The notes under the pieces are model-generated. The model was not told where the DNA came from. It worked only from the letters and a program-made list of their open reading frames with translations, and made no database searches. From Marixanthomonas sp. SCSIO 43207 (GTDB lineage: Bacteria; Bacteroidota; Bacteroidia; Flavobacteriales; Flavobacteriaceae): DNA of 64,000 nt. Shown here in pieces: positions 25,776 through 35,665 of this stretch. The translations under genes were made by a program, and so were the position numbers. Positions within the stretch are counted from its first letter, which is position 1. Every line of letters starts with the position of its first letter. Location: the NCBI RefSeq assembly GCF_019904255.1, contig NZ_CP063203.1:1302001-1366000 (forward strand). Reading direction: 5' to 3'.

Positions 25776-26876
25776 ATGTTACAACGTTTTTTTATTTTCT
25801 GTTCGGGCGCTGATACGGCCATTTTATCAGAATGTTCACCGGGTGAACGCACCAAGTATGCAGGCATTGGAGCTACTGTTTTTTTTACGGCTGTGATGGC
25901 TGCTGTCGCAGGTTCATACGCGCTCTATACCGTGTTTGATAACTTGTTTACAGCTATTTTCTTCGGAATTATTTGGGGCTTACTTATTTTTAACCTTGAT
26001 CGATTTATTGTTTCAACTATCAAAAAAAGAGATAACTTCTTTGATGAATTGATTCAAGCTTCACCTCGAATTCTTTTGGCTGTTATTATAGCGATAGTTA
26101 TTTCAAAACCCCTCGAAATGAAAATCTTTGAAAAGGAAATTAATCAAGTCCTTCTTGAAGAAAAAAACGATATGACGTTAGCCAATAAGGATCAATTGGC
26201 CTTACAATACACACCTACAATTGAAGCTTTAAACGCTGAAATAGATGCACTCAAAAATGAAGTGACCAATAAAGAGACTGAAGTAAATACACTTTATGAA
26301 ACTTATATCGCCGAAGCTGAAGGCAGAAAAGGAACCGAACTAGTAGGTAAAGGACCGGTATACAAAGAGAAACGCGAAAAACACGATGCCGAGTTAGCTG
26401 CGTTACAAGACTTGCGTACTACAAATGCCGAAAAAATTACCAACCTAGAAAATCAAATAGCAACCCTTTCAAGCGAGTATCAAACCAAAGTTACAGAAAC
26501 ACAACCTGTAATTGACGGCTTTGATGGTTTAATGGCTCGTGTTAATGCTTTAGATAAATTACCGTGGTTACCATCATTTTTTATTTTCTTACTCTTCCTA
26601 GCTATTGAAACATCACCAATAATAGCTAAATTATTATCACCAAAAGGAGCATATGACTTAAAACTAGAAGAACAAGAGAGCGCCTCAAAATCTTGGGTAA
26701 GTCAGCAAAAAGCACAAAGAGAAGTGTTGGTGTCAACAGATCGAGAGATAAACAATAAAGTGTATGCAGATATTGCTGAAGAACAAGAATTATATGATTA
26801 TAAACGCAAAAAAGCCAGAGAGCTTATGCAATTGCAAGCCGATGCGTTTTACAAAAAACAGAAAGGTGTTTTATAG
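25776..26876 (+). CDS. DUF4407 membrane protein
   Basis: 366 residues. Four membrane helices (about 27-47, 55-73, 90-108 and 260-278) flank a long coiled coil (about 120-250, with EALNAEIDALKNEVTNKETE). This is the layout of DUF4407, a widespread Bacteroidota and actinobacterial family of unknown function. FNLDRFIVS after the second helix is a conserved part. The coiled coil lies between helices 3 and 4, so it should face one side of the inner membrane. Single gene; no neighbour suggests a role. Confidence 0.88.
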   Translation: MLQRFFIFCSGADTAILSECSPGERTKYAGIGATVFFTAVMAAVAGSYALYTVFDNLFTAIFFGIIWGLLIFNLDRFIVSTIKKRDNFFDELIQASPRILLAVIIAIVISKPLEMKIFEKEINQVLLEEKNDMTLANKDQLALQYTPTIEALNAEIDALKNEVTNKETEVNTLYETYIAEAEGRKGTELVGKGPVYKEKREKHDAELAALQDLRTTNAEKITNLENQIATLSSEYQTKVTETQPVIDGFDGLMARVNALDKLPWLPSFFIFLLFLAIETSPIIAKLLSPKGAYDLKLEEQESASKSWVSQQKAQREVLVSTDREINNKVYADIAEEQELYDYKRKKARELMQLQADAFYKKQKGVL

Positions 26877-26949
26877 CAATTTCTTGATACTATAACTTTT
26901 AGATTGAAGTTAAATTTCAGTAATATTGTTAGTCAAATGTAATACAAAA

Positions 26950-29900
26950 ATGACTACCGAAACTGCTTCTCAAATAGCTCTTGAGTATTATAATCTTAAT
27001 GTACAAGCTACTCCCTTACAAGGTGATGAAGATGAAAATTTTAAACTTACTACCAAAAACGGTACACATTATTTATTAAAAGTTTCGGCTCAAGATACCG
27101 CCATTGATTTTTTAAAGTTTCAAACAGCACTTTTAAATCATATTGCAACTAAAAAAGCCTCTGTAAACCTTCCTGAGATTTATCACAACATCCATCAAGA
27201 AGCAGAAACTTTTGTACAAACTACGGGAGAATTAAAAACAGTTCGTGTATTAACCTGGTTGCCGGGGCGTCTTTGGGCAAACGTTAACCCTAGAACTTCT
27301 ACCTTGCGTTTTAGCTTAGGAAAAAAGGCTGGAGCGCTTACCAAGGCCCTACAAGATTTTGACCATCAAGAAGCGCATCGAAGTTTTGATTGGAATTTAA
27401 CCGATTCTCTTTGGACCAAAAAATATACCGACCTTTTCAAGGATATTGAAAAGGATATGGTTTCCTTTTTTCAGAAACGATTTTTAGAACTGCAACCTAG
27501 CTATCAATCACTCCCTAAAAGTGTCGTGCACAATGATCTTAATGATTATAACGTACTGGTTTCAGAAAATTTAAAAAACCCAGAAGTTACCGGTATTATT
27601 GATTTTGGTGATGCTGTTTACACACAAACCGTTAATGATCTTGCCATTGCTATTGCATATGCTATCATGAATACACCAGATCCGCTTGCAGCTGCTGTTG
27701 AAGTTGTTAAAGGCTACCATACAGAATATATGCTGTCAGAAAAAGAACTGGAATGCCTTTACACACTTGTAGGCATGCGTCTTGTCACTACTGTAACAAA
27801 AGCAGCCTTGCGTAGAGCAGATGTTTCAAAAAATGTATACCACTTCATTAGTGAGCACGATGCGTGGCAGTTGCTAAAACACTGGTACGGAACCTATGAA
27901 AACTTTGTGTTGTATACCTTCCGAAATGCATGTGGATACACACCTCACCCAAAAGAGCATCAGTTTCAAGAATGGGTGCAAGAAAATAAAATTTCGCTTA
28001 ACACGCTTTTCCCAACAATTGAAATACAAAATGTAGTAAATGTAGATATGAGTATTGGTAGCACGTGGCTGGGAAACAAAGAAGAGTATAGCGATACCGA
28101 TATTACTGAATACAAACTAAAACAAATTGAAAAGAAATACCCCAAAAGTATTTTGGCAAACGGGTATTTAGAAACCCGACCTTTCTATACCACAAAAGCC
28201 TTTATGATGGACGGAAATAACGGTCCGCAATATCGTACCGTGCATCTGGGAACCGATTTTTGGGTAGATGCCAAAACACCACTTCACGCTGCCTATGACG
28301 GAAAAGTAGTAATATTACATCATAACGATTATTTAAAAGATTACGGGCCGTTGTTGGTTTTGGAGCACCAATTTGAAGCAGGTCAATTTTACACACTCTA
28401 TGGGCATTTAACATTGTCATCATTAACGCTTACAACTATAGGTCAAGAAGTAAAAAAAGGTGATTTAATAGGCTACATAGGAGATGCTTCTGAAAATGGA
28501 ATTTGGACACCACACCTTCATTTTCAAGTAATGCTTGATTTATTAGGTAATACCGAAAATTTTCCTGGCGTAGCATTTCCTACTGAAAAAAATGTTTGGA
28601 AAAGCATTTGCCAAAACCCCGGACTCCTTTTTACTGAAAAAACTCAAAATATACTTGAAAACTATACCAATCAAGAAATAATATCGTTCCGTAACGATCA
28701 TTTAGGAAAAGGATTAAGCCTTTCATACACTACTCCTTTAAACATTGTAAGGGGAGAAGGTGTTTACTTAATAGATTCTGATGGTAAAAAATATATTGAT
28801 ACAGCCAATAATGTTAATCACGTAGGGCACCAACATCCCAAAGTTGTTACTGCCGGACAGCAGCAGATGGCTGTGCTTAATACCAATACACGTTATTTAC
28901 ATTCTGAAATTATAAAATACGCCAAAGCACTATTAAAAAAACTGCCTAAAGAGCTTTCAGTGCTGCATTTTGTAAACTCAGGTAGCGAGGCTAATGAACT
29001 CGCATTACGAATGGCAAAAACAAGTACAAATCAAAAAGACATTCTTGCCATAGAAACCGGATATCACGGTAATACCAATGCTGTGATGGATGTAAGCTCA
29101 TATAAGTTTGACGGAAAAGGTGGGTTTGCAAAACCCCAACACACTCATATTTTGCCTTTACCAGATTCTTTTAGAGGCAAACATACAGGAGATAATTGTG
29201 GTTTGGCTTACTCCGAATATGCTTCAAAAACCATTGAAGAGTTAAAAAAACAAAACCGAAGCATTGCTGCTTTTATTGGCGAATCTATGATTAGTTGCGG
29301 CGGACAAATTGTACCGCCAAAAAACTATTTTAAAGAAGTGTATAAATCTGTTCGTAGTGTTGGTGGAATCTGTATTGCAGATGAAGTGCAAACAGGTTTC
29401 GGAAGAATGGGGAAAACATTTTGGGCTTTTGAGTTATTTGATGTAATACCCGATATTGTTACAATGGGAAAACCTGCCGGAAATGGTCATCCATTGGCAG
29501 TTGTAGCTTGTACCAAAGAAGTGGCGGAAAAATTTAATACAGGAATGGAGTTCTTCAATACTTTTGGTGGCAACCCCGTCTCGTGTGCTATTGGCCGTAC
29601 TGTATTGCAAGTAATAGAAGAAGAAAACTTACAAGCAAATGCTTTTGAAATAGGCAACTATCTAAAATCTGAGTTGCTTGAGCTTCAAAAAGAATTTTCT
29701 ATCATTGGAAATGTAAGAGGCGAAGGACTTTTTTTAGGTTTTGAGTTAACTACTTCAAATAAAAAACCCCTACCGGAACATGCTGCGTATCTTTCAGATA
29801 GAATGAAAACTTTGGGAGTGTTAATGAGTACAGACGGTCCAGATTATAACGTATTAAAAATAAAACCTCCAATGGTATTCAGTAAAGAAAACGCAGAGGA

Positions 29901-29955
29901 GGTTGTTTCAAAACTTAAAATAGTTTTTAAAGAAGATTTTATGCAATCGTTTTGA
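26950..29955 (+). CDS. Phosphotransferase-M23 peptidase-class III aminotransferase fusion
   Basis: 1001 residues from the ATG at 26950; the longer frame starts at a TTG. Three domains: an APH/choline-kinase-type phosphotransferase (about 1-325; VVHNDLNDYNVLV holds the catalytic Asp, IIDFGD the metal Asp), an M23/LytM-type domain (about 385-555; HLGTDFWVDA and HLHFQV) and a class III PLP aminotransferase fold (about 570-1001; DEVQTGFGRMGKTFWAF and PLP lysine in TMGKPAGNGHP). The same triple fusion is known in other bacteria. The C-terminal part resembles phospholyases acting on O-phosphoethanolamine or phosphohydroxylysine, so kinase then phospholyase in one chain is inferred. The role of M23 is unclear. 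Confidence 0.92.
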   Translation: MTTETASQIALEYYNLNVQATPLQGDEDENFKLTTKNGTHYLLKVSAQDTAIDFLKFQTALLNHIATKKASVNLPEIYHNIHQEAETFVQTTGELKTVRVLTWLPGRLWANVNPRTSTLRFSLGKKAGALTKALQDFDHQEAHRSFDWNLTDSLWTKKYTDLFKDIEKDMVSFFQKRFLELQPSYQSLPKSVVHNDLNDYNVLVSENLKNPEVTGIIDFGDAVYTQTVNDLAIAIAYAIMNTPDPLAAAVEVVKGYHTEYMLSEKELECLYTLVGMRLVTTVTKAALRRADVSKNVYHFISEHDAWQLLKHWYGTYENFVLYTFRNACGYTPHPKEHQFQEWVQENKISLNTLFPTIEIQNVVNVDMSIGSTWLGNKEEYSDTDITEYKLKQIEKKYPKSILANGYLETRPFYTTKAFMMDGNNGPQYRTVHLGTDFWVDAKTPLHAAYDGKVVILHHNDYLKDYGPLLVLEHQFEAGQFYTLYGHLTLSSLTLTTIGQEVKKGDLIGYIGDASENGIWTPHLHFQVMLDLLGNTENFPGVAFPTEKNVWKSICQNPGLLFTEKTQNILENYTNQEIISFRNDHLGKGLSLSYTTPLNIVRGEGVYLIDSDGKKYIDTANNVNHVGHQHPKVVTAGQQQMAVLNTNTRYLHSEIIKYAKALLKKLPKELSVLHFVNSGSEANELALRMAKTSTNQKDILAIETGYHGNTNAVMDVSSYKFDGKGGFAKPQHTHILPLPDSFRGKHTGDNCGLAYSEYASKTIEELKKQNRSIAAFIGESMISCGGQIVPPKNYFKEVYKSVRSVGGICIADEVQTGFGRMGKTFWAFELFDVIPDIVTMGKPAGNGHPLAVVACTKEVAEKFNTGMEFFNTFGGNPVSCAIGRTVLQVIEEENLQANAFEIGNYLKSELLELQKEFSIIGNVRGEGLFLGFELTTSNKKPLPEHAAYLSDRMKTLGVLMSTDGPDYNVLKIKPPMVFSKENAEEVVSKLKIVFKEDFMQSF

Positions 29956-29957
29956 TG

Positions 29958-30770
29958 CTATAACCTTTTTATCAATTCAGTAAAAAGGGTGATCATATTA
30001 GGTTCAGCTTTTGCTGCCATTGCCAAAATATCTGAAATATCTACAGGTTTTAAGTTATCTGGATCACATTCATCTGTCAATACAGATAAAGCAGAAACCG
30101 GAAGTCCTAAATGATTAGCAACAATAATTTCTGGTACTGTACTCATACCCACAGCATCGGCTCCAATAATTTTCAAATATCGATACTCAGCTCGCGTTTC
30201 TAATTGTGGGCCTACTACACTAGCATAAACACCTTTATGTATTGTTATGTTTTTTTCTGAAGCTATTTCTTCAAGCAACGAATTCATTTTGGGATCATAC
30301 GGAGCGCTCATATCAACAAAACGTTCACCCATTTTTTCAATTCCGCGGATGGCTAAGGGCGAACTTCCTTGTAAATTAATGTGGTCATCAATCAACATGA
30401 TTTCACCTTTTTTAAAAGTAAGGTTTACCGCTCCGGAAGCATTACTTATTAAAAGATGTTTTATACCTAGTTCATTCATAACCCGAACAGGGAATGTTAC
30501 ATCTTGCAACGAGTAGCCTTCATAAATATGAAAACGACCTTGCATAATCACTACTTTTTTTCCGCCAAGCATTCCAAAAATGAGTTTTCCTTTATGAAAT
30601 TCTACTGTAGCAGTTGGAAAATTGGGAATGTGATTATAGCTTACTTCACTTTGAATTTCTACATTTTCTAGAAGTTTGCCCAAACCGGTTCCTAAGATAA
30701 TTCCTATCTCAGGGGTGTCAAAACCCTTTTCTTTTAAGTAATTGGCGGTTTCTCTTATAGATTTTAGCAT
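29958..30770 (-). CDS. Purine nucleoside phosphorylase
   Basis: 270 residues, class I trimeric PNP/MTAP family. Cleaves a purine nucleoside with phosphate to base and sugar 1-phosphate. Visible: GIILGTGLGKL (phosphate loop), MQGRFHIYEGY, SNASGAVN, and the purine-site region GADAVGMSTVPE (substrate contacts Glu and Met) and LTDECDPDN. Cytoplasmic. It ends the arsenosugar-like module, 14 bp after a DUF2064 glycosyltransferase gene. In that setting I infer it could release adenine from a 5'-deoxyadenosyl arsenical; ordinary purine salvage is the alternative. It converges with the fusion gene at a 2-bp gap. Confidence 0.93.
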   Translation of the reverse strand: MLKSIRETANYLKEKGFDTPEIGIILGTGLGKLLENVEIQSEVSYNHIPNFPTATVEFHKGKLIFGMLGGKKVVIMQGRFHIYEGYSLQDVTFPVRVMNELGIKHLLISNASGAVNLTFKKGEIMLIDDHINLQGSSPLAIRGIEKMGERFVDMSAPYDPKMNSLLEEIASEKNITIHKGVYASVVGPQLETRAEYRYLKIIGADAVGMSTVPEIIVANHLGLPVSALSVLTDECDPDNLKPVDISDILAMAAKAEPNMITLFTELIKRL

Positions 30771-30784
30771 AAGTATTTTGTTTT

Positions 30785-31474
30785 TTAAAAATCGGTGTCT
30801 AAATAATCGGGTAAAAATTCTTGAAAGGCTTCAATATCTTTAATGTCTCCATAAAAATCAACATCATTTCTTTCTTCAAGTTTTTTAACGCTTTCATTTT
30901 TTAAATCCTCAAGAGTAGCCTGCAATACAGAATCTTTTCCCCATTCCTTTTTACTGAAAAGAGCTTGATTAGGCTGTTTCATTCCCAACAAATAATAACC
31001 GCCGTCTTCGGCAGGTCCTATTACATAATCGTGGTCTTTAAGTGCTGAAAAAGCGCTGTTTAAATCTCTTGAATTTAAATCATACATATCACTTCCTATA
31101 ATAATTGCTTGATCATACCCTAGGGAAAAGATTTCGGTAAAAGCGTTGTACATTCGTATTCCTAGGTCGTCGCCCTGTTGTAATTTTTTACTGTATACAT
31201 CATTACTCCACGTATCATCTTTATGAATGGCCTCGCTGTAAAAAACAAATTTATCTGCATCTACAGGTGCTGTTATTTCTGCAGTGTGTTGTAAAAGAAA
31301 GGTATATATTTTTAAAGCAGACTCATCACCAACACTGGTGGCTAATCGAGTTTTTACCTTTCCCAGTTCAGGATTTCTTGTAAAAATTAGTAATGCTTTT
31401 TTTGAAGTAGGAAAATGAAAATCTTTGGCCAAGTCTTCATCGCCGCCAACATTGTTTTTTGTAAATAAACCCAT
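30785..31474 (-). CDS. DUF2064 (TIGR04282-type) glycosyltransferase
   Basis: 229 residues. Family of small GT-A-like transferases linked to arsenosugar biosynthesis. Typical blocks: LLIFTRNPELGKVKTRLATSVG (nucleotide-sugar loop), GDDLGIRM, IIIGSDMYDLN (Asp for metal) and VIGPAEDGGYYLLGM. The first 22 residues are an atypical extension. The gene is 5 bp from the rhodanese gene and 14 bp from the PNP gene. A second, more divergent family member lies at 38968-39651. Sugar and acceptor are not known from sequence. Confidence 0.88.
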   Translation of the reverse strand: MGLFTKNNVGGDEDLAKDFHFPTSKKALLIFTRNPELGKVKTRLATSVGDESALKIYTFLLQHTAEITAPVDADKFVFYSEAIHKDDTWSNDVYSKKLQQGDDLGIRMYNAFTEIFSLGYDQAIIIGSDMYDLNSRDLNSAFSALKDHDYVIGPAEDGGYYLLGMKQPNQALFSKKEWGKDSVLQATLEDLKNESVKKLEERNDVDFYGDIKDIEAFQEFLPDYLDTDF

Positions 31475-31479
31475 AGGTT

Positions 31480-31980
31480 TTAATTAAAAATTATAATTCC
31501 GTTGTGAAGCCATTTGCTCCAATTTTTTGAAAAACCGTGAATACTATCCGTTTTTTTCTCTTCTTTATCAACGATGGGATATTCTTTGTTTTTCCACTCA
31601 AAAATGCCTCCGTAGAGATTTTCTACATTGGTATATCCTTCTTTTTTAAGCTTTTCAGCGATTTTCTCTGAACGTATCCCCAAGGAGCAGTACACTACAA
31701 TAGGCGTGTTTTTATCGCTTAGTATTTCTGAAATGTTTTCTTCTGAAAAGGTTGAAAATCCAACAAATTTTGCAGATTTCAAATGGCTTACGTCAAACTC
31801 CTCTTTTTCTCTGGCATCTAGAATAACCACAGAATCATTCATTTGTAACATGCGTAACTCTTCAACAGAAATATAAGGGATGCTACGGGTGTTATATTGT
31901 TGTAAAACGTCTTGTAATGTGCGTTGCGCAACACTCGTAAACGATACTAAAAAAAAGAATAAATAAAGAACGTATTTCAT
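31480..31980 (-). CDS. Periplasmic rhodanese-like protein
   Basis: 166 residues. Signal peptide MKYVLYLFFFLVSFTSVAQ, so periplasmic. One rhodanese domain (about 35-140) with IPYISVEELRML, ILDAREKEEFDVSHLKSA and the active-site Cys in VVYCSLGIRSEK, so sulfur transfer from a persulfide is possible. The last 35 residues are unassigned. It sits in the arsenosugar-like module; thio-arsenicals occur in nature, but a link is only an idea. 5 bp from the glycosyltransferase gene, 72 bp from the metallophosphoesterase-like gene. Confidence 0.87.
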   Translation of the reverse strand: MKYVLYLFFFLVSFTSVAQRTLQDVLQQYNTRSIPYISVEELRMLQMNDSVVILDAREKEEFDVSHLKSAKFVGFSTFSEENISEILSDKNTPIVVYCSLGIRSEKIAEKLKKEGYTNVENLYGGIFEWKNKEYPIVDKEEKKTDSIHGFSKNWSKWLHNGIIIFN

Positions 31981-32052
31981 ATTGGTTTCAACTTTAAAAG
32001 TACATAATGTTAACCTTATTTACGAAGGTTTTGAGTGTTTAGTTGTTATAAT

Positions 32053-32883
32053 TTAGGGTTCAATTCCAAAGCCTTGTAAACCACTTTCTACAGGTGGCAA
32101 AATTTCAGTGTTGTCCCAAATACCGGTAATAATCGTTCTTGCGTATTCTTGCGGAAGCAAACTATTTTGCATCAATGAGCTTGTCAATTTATGATTATAA
32201 CTCATAGAAAAATGGTTAACAACAATGGTGTCATTTTTCTGGCTTAAAATAGCATACCAAACATCGGGGGTTCCGTCATTTGCAGGCATGCCTATTACTC
32301 CTGGGTTTATCCAAAGATTTTTAGTTTCGGCGTGATGTTGTTTAAAAGGTAATCCACAATGGCCGGCAATAATAATGTCACTTTTGCTAGCATCAAAAGT
32401 AGTTTGTTTGCGATGCCAAGGAGTAGATTTAAAAATAAATTCTGAAACGTTAAACCAATCACCATGAACAACGGTTACACTTTTATTAGCATACTGAAAC
32501 TGTATATGATCTGGCAAATTTGAAATAAATTTTAATGAGCTTTTGGAAAGTTTACTTTGTGCAAATGGGTACCACAGTTGAGAAAAGCTATCACAACGAG
32601 ATCCTTTTTTAAAGTCGCAACCACAATCTTCAGCACCATTTTTAAGTTGTATTTCTACATTACCGGCAATACTTCTGGCGCCCCAAAGCTTAAACAATTG
32701 TACGGTTTCTTCCGGTTGAGCACAGTACCCAACAATGTCTCCGGTACAGATGCAGTTTTCTGCAGGTATATTGTTTTGTTCAGCAATACGTTTTAGCTTT
32801 TCAAGAGCTTGTAAATTGCTATATACGCCACCAAAAAGCAGAATATTTCCTTGTATAGTTATAGATTCAATTTTTTTATCCAT
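32053..32883 (-). CDS. Metallophosphoesterase-like protein with atypical active site
   Basis: 276 residues from the ATG at 32883; the longer frame starts at a TTG. It overlaps the symporter stop by 25 bp. The fold markers fit calcineurin-like phosphoesterases, but the ligand motifs are altered: the usual DxHGN is FGGVYSNLQ, the central motif TGDIVGY is kept, GNHD is GNVE, VVHGDW is kept, and the last GHTH is GHCGLPF. A Cys cluster (EDCGCDFKKGSRCDSFS) follows GNVE. I recall the same pattern in other members, so it is probably a subfamily trait and not decay. It may act on an arsenical or sugar phosphate; this is inferred from neighbours. Confidence 0.82.
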   Translation of the reverse strand: MDKKIESITIQGNILLFGGVYSNLQALEKLKRIAEQNNIPAENCICTGDIVGYCAQPEETVQLFKLWGARSIAGNVEIQLKNGAEDCGCDFKKGSRCDSFSQLWYPFAQSKLSKSSLKFISNLPDHIQFQYANKSVTVVHGDWFNVSEFIFKSTPWHRKQTTFDASKSDIIIAGHCGLPFKQHHAETKNLWINPGVIGMPANDGTPDVWYAILSQKNDTIVVNHFSMSYNHKLTSSLMQNSLLPQEYARTIITGIWDNTEILPPVESGLQGFGIEP

Positions 32884-34202
32884 ATAGGTGATATATATAA
32901 AATGATACAGCTTAAAACGCCCCAAATATTTATCCAAAGAAGTTCAGCATATTTTCCTTCAGTAAAGATGAATTGCTTCGGAAATACTTCAAAAACCAAT
33001 AAAAAACCAAAAATCAACCCACAGACAACACTTAGATAAAAGCTTACCTTAGGGGCCGGAAGTTTCCAAAATATAAAAATAGGAGTGAGTCCAATAACCA
33101 TAGTTCCTGATATGGTAGTTGCCGATAGTATTTCAGCATCCAAAAAAACTGGAATAGTTCCTAAAACTGCAATACCTACCATAGCTGCTCTACCAAAGGT
33201 GAGGTTTGCTCCCATTTTTAAATCTACCGCAAGTAATTTTGAAAAAGACGAAAAGGTTGAATCTAGGGTAGAAGCCGCAGAAGTAATCATAATAAAGTTA
33301 ATAACCAATAATATGACAATCCCAAATGCTTTACCTACTTCAACCGCCGCTTGACCTTTCATTCCTTGTGATTGTGCGTAGATACCGATAATACTAAATA
33401 ATATTATACAGATAGCTCCTATTAAACTGGCCCATAAAAAGCTCTTTCTGGTAATTTTTGGAGAACTTATAAAAGCCCTGTCTGTTAAAACTGGATCGTG
33501 AAAAGGATAGCTAAACGATTGTATGATTGCTGCAAAAAATAAGTTTAATCCCAAATCAAAACTCCAACTACCTGATGTAACCACTTCATTTACGGTAAAA
33601 TCTTCCGAAGAAAAAATAGCGCCCAAAATAATGATAAGCAATACAGCAAAAAGCCCCATTTGAATCACATCTGTAAAAATAGAACTGCTCAATCCTCCTT
33701 TAATAGCATATGCAAGAGTGAGTATTGTAAATACTAAAATTGCCCAGTAATATGGGGTACTTCCTTGATCGCCAAAATAAGTACCTATAACAATGGTGTT
33801 GCTCCACACTTCATTAAAAAGTCTAATAGCAATCAATATTGAAAAAAGCGCCATAGCTCCTTTTCCAAATCGGTTTGTCAAAAAATCATGAATACTTTTA
33901 AAGCCTCCTTGTACTCTTAGTTGGTATATTAAAACTCCGGCGACCGCAAACGATAGATAATACCCTGCATAGGCAATGCCACCTACAATGCCAAACTCTA
34001 ATCCCAAGTTTGCTGCATTGGTAATGCTTTTGGCAAAAATCCAGGAGATAATTAAACTACCCATAAGCCAAAAAGCAGAAGGAGCTTTTTGGCGATGCGT
34101 TGCCTTAAAAAACTGATTAGGTGTTTTGGCTAAAGGCGATAACAAAAACAGAATTAAACTAGAAGCTATTATTAAACCCCATTGCCAGATTGAAACATTC
34201 AT
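32859..34202 (-). CDS. Sodium:solute symporter family protein
   Basis: 447 residues with about 12 to 13 membrane helices, inner membrane. Sequence pattern of the SSS (sodium:solute symporter) family: SITNAANLGLEFGIVGGIAY in the first helices and FIMITSAASTLDSTFSSFSKLLAVD (sodium-site helix with adjacent Ser/Thr). Transports a small solute with sodium. It follows the SusC and SusD genes on the same strand (10-bp gap), so a solute imported by SusCD could be taken across the inner membrane here. The substrate is unknown; an arsenical or a sugar nucleoside is inference. Confidence 0.9.
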   Translation of the reverse strand: MNVSIWQWGLIIASSLILFLLSPLAKTPNQFFKATHRQKAPSAFWLMGSLIISWIFAKSITNAANLGLEFGIVGGIAYAGYYLSFAVAGVLIYQLRVQGGFKSIHDFLTNRFGKGAMALFSILIAIRLFNEVWSNTIVIGTYFGDQGSTPYYWAILVFTILTLAYAIKGGLSSSIFTDVIQMGLFAVLLIIILGAIFSSEDFTVNEVVTSGSWSFDLGLNLFFAAIIQSFSYPFHDPVLTDRAFISSPKITRKSFLWASLIGAICIILFSIIGIYAQSQGMKGQAAVEVGKAFGIVILLVINFIMITSAASTLDSTFSSFSKLLAVDLKMGANLTFGRAAMVGIAVLGTIPVFLDAEILSATTISGTMVIGLTPIFIFWKLPAPKVSFYLSVVCGLIFGFLLVFEVFPKQFIFTEGKYAELLWINIWGVLSCIILYISPIWIKKLNL

Positions 34203-34212
34203 TTACATATTA

Positions 34213-35664
34213 TTATTCATCCCACCAAACGGGAACATTAATACTATTTCCATTCGTTGCCTCAGCGGCTTGCTCATAATTTTCTGCATTTAAAGCTTCT
34301 TCTTCAGCAGGATAGGGCATTCTTACAGGAATTACACCATTGTTTAAACTTGCTGCTACAGGTTTAAATTCAGGAAAACCGGTTCGGCGCCATTCTATCC
34401 ATCCTTCATAACCATTAATAATATTTGCAATCCATTTTTGTGTAATAATTTGCTGAAGCGGTGTCGATCCCGAAGCATTGTAAGCTGCGGGGCCTGTCAA
34501 GTAATTTGAAGGTATTTCGGTTTGCCAATAATCAAACGCCAACTGTATTCCGGTTTCATACAAACTCTGCGCATCTGCAGCAATAAGACCTTTTTGTGCA
34601 GCCTCGGCTAGATTAAAATAGGTTTCCCAAGCTGTTAAAAAATTGGCGTCTAGTGTTGAGGTGTCTTCTCTAAAAGCAGTTCCTGCCAAGGAAAAGTTTG
34701 CCAATTCAATAGAAGTGTTTGAAGCATCAATTCCGTTAATCAATCCATTGTACTCATTAGTTTCTGAATTTTCAAACGGACGAAAAAACTGTCCTATGCG
34801 ATTGTCTTCCAGGGTTTTTAAAACTTCTTCCATGGTTTCTGAAAGAACAAAATTATTGAAATCGCCAATCCTTAATTGTGCTAACCGAAAGCTATTAGGA
34901 TCTGTATTGGTAAAATTGAAAATTGCATTTTGATCATTCGTTTTAATATAATTTCCTTGGTTATAAATGGTCTGCAATTGAGCCGAAACATCTCTTTTTT
35001 CTGAAATACGAAGTAGTTGTTTAATTTTTAATGAATTGGCAAAAGTGATCCAACTTTCTAAATTTCCGTTGAAAAGAATATCACCTTCTAGCGGAATAAC
35101 ATCTTCATAGCGTTGAATGGCTGCTATTCCTTTGTTGAGGTTATCGATAATTCCTCCTTCGGCTAAATAAATATCTTCTTGTTTATCATACTTTGGTGTT
35201 ACAGTACCGTCAACCCCATTAAACGCTTCAGAATAGGGAACGTCACCAAACAAATCAGTAAGTCCTGCTGTCATGTAAGCTTTTAAAATTAAAGCGGGTC
35301 CTTCATACACCGAAAAGGTTTCTACGGTTTGTGATTGCTCAATGATAATTTGATTGTCACGTAAGTTGGTATAAAAAATAGGCCAAGGATTTCCACCTAG
35401 TTGTGGTGATTTTAAAGCGTGACGATCGAATAAATTAAAATCGAGTGCTGTACGGTGCTGTGACAATAAATCGCCCGCTACAAAACCTTCATAACTCATT
35501 TGTTCACCATAGTCATAGATAACTTGTCGCAACAATAAGGAGGGTTGTACTGAGTTTGGAGCATTTGGGTTTGTATTGATTTCTTCAAAATCTTTGGTGC
35601 ATCCGCTTGTAAAAAGCAATATGATGCAACTGAATATATAGACTGTATGTTTCATAATTATCAT
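34213..35664 (-). CDS. SusD/RagB-family outer-membrane lipoprotein
   Basis: 483 residues. Lipoprotein signal with lipobox LLFTSGC (Cys near residue 22) followed by TKDFEEINTNPN, typical of SusD partners. The TPR-like helical body ends with NVPVWWDE, the conserved C terminus of the family. It should sit on the cell surface as the lid of the SusC pore. The ATG at 35664 is 1 bp after the SusC stop; an ATG at 35655 gives the same signal peptide. Forms a SusCD pair with the upstream gene. Substrate not readable from sequence. Confidence 0.93.
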   Translation of the reverse strand: MIIMKHTVYIFSCIILLFTSGCTKDFEEINTNPNAPNSVQPSLLLRQVIYDYGEQMSYEGFVAGDLLSQHRTALDFNLFDRHALKSPQLGGNPWPIFYTNLRDNQIIIEQSQTVETFSVYEGPALILKAYMTAGLTDLFGDVPYSEAFNGVDGTVTPKYDKQEDIYLAEGGIIDNLNKGIAAIQRYEDVIPLEGDILFNGNLESWITFANSLKIKQLLRISEKRDVSAQLQTIYNQGNYIKTNDQNAIFNFTNTDPNSFRLAQLRIGDFNNFVLSETMEEVLKTLEDNRIGQFFRPFENSETNEYNGLINGIDASNTSIELANFSLAGTAFREDTSTLDANFLTAWETYFNLAEAAQKGLIAADAQSLYETGIQLAFDYWQTEIPSNYLTGPAAYNASGSTPLQQIITQKWIANIINGYEGWIEWRRTGFPEFKPVAASLNNGVIPVRMPYPAEEEALNAENYEQAAEATNGNSINVPVWWDE

Positions 35665-35665
35665 C

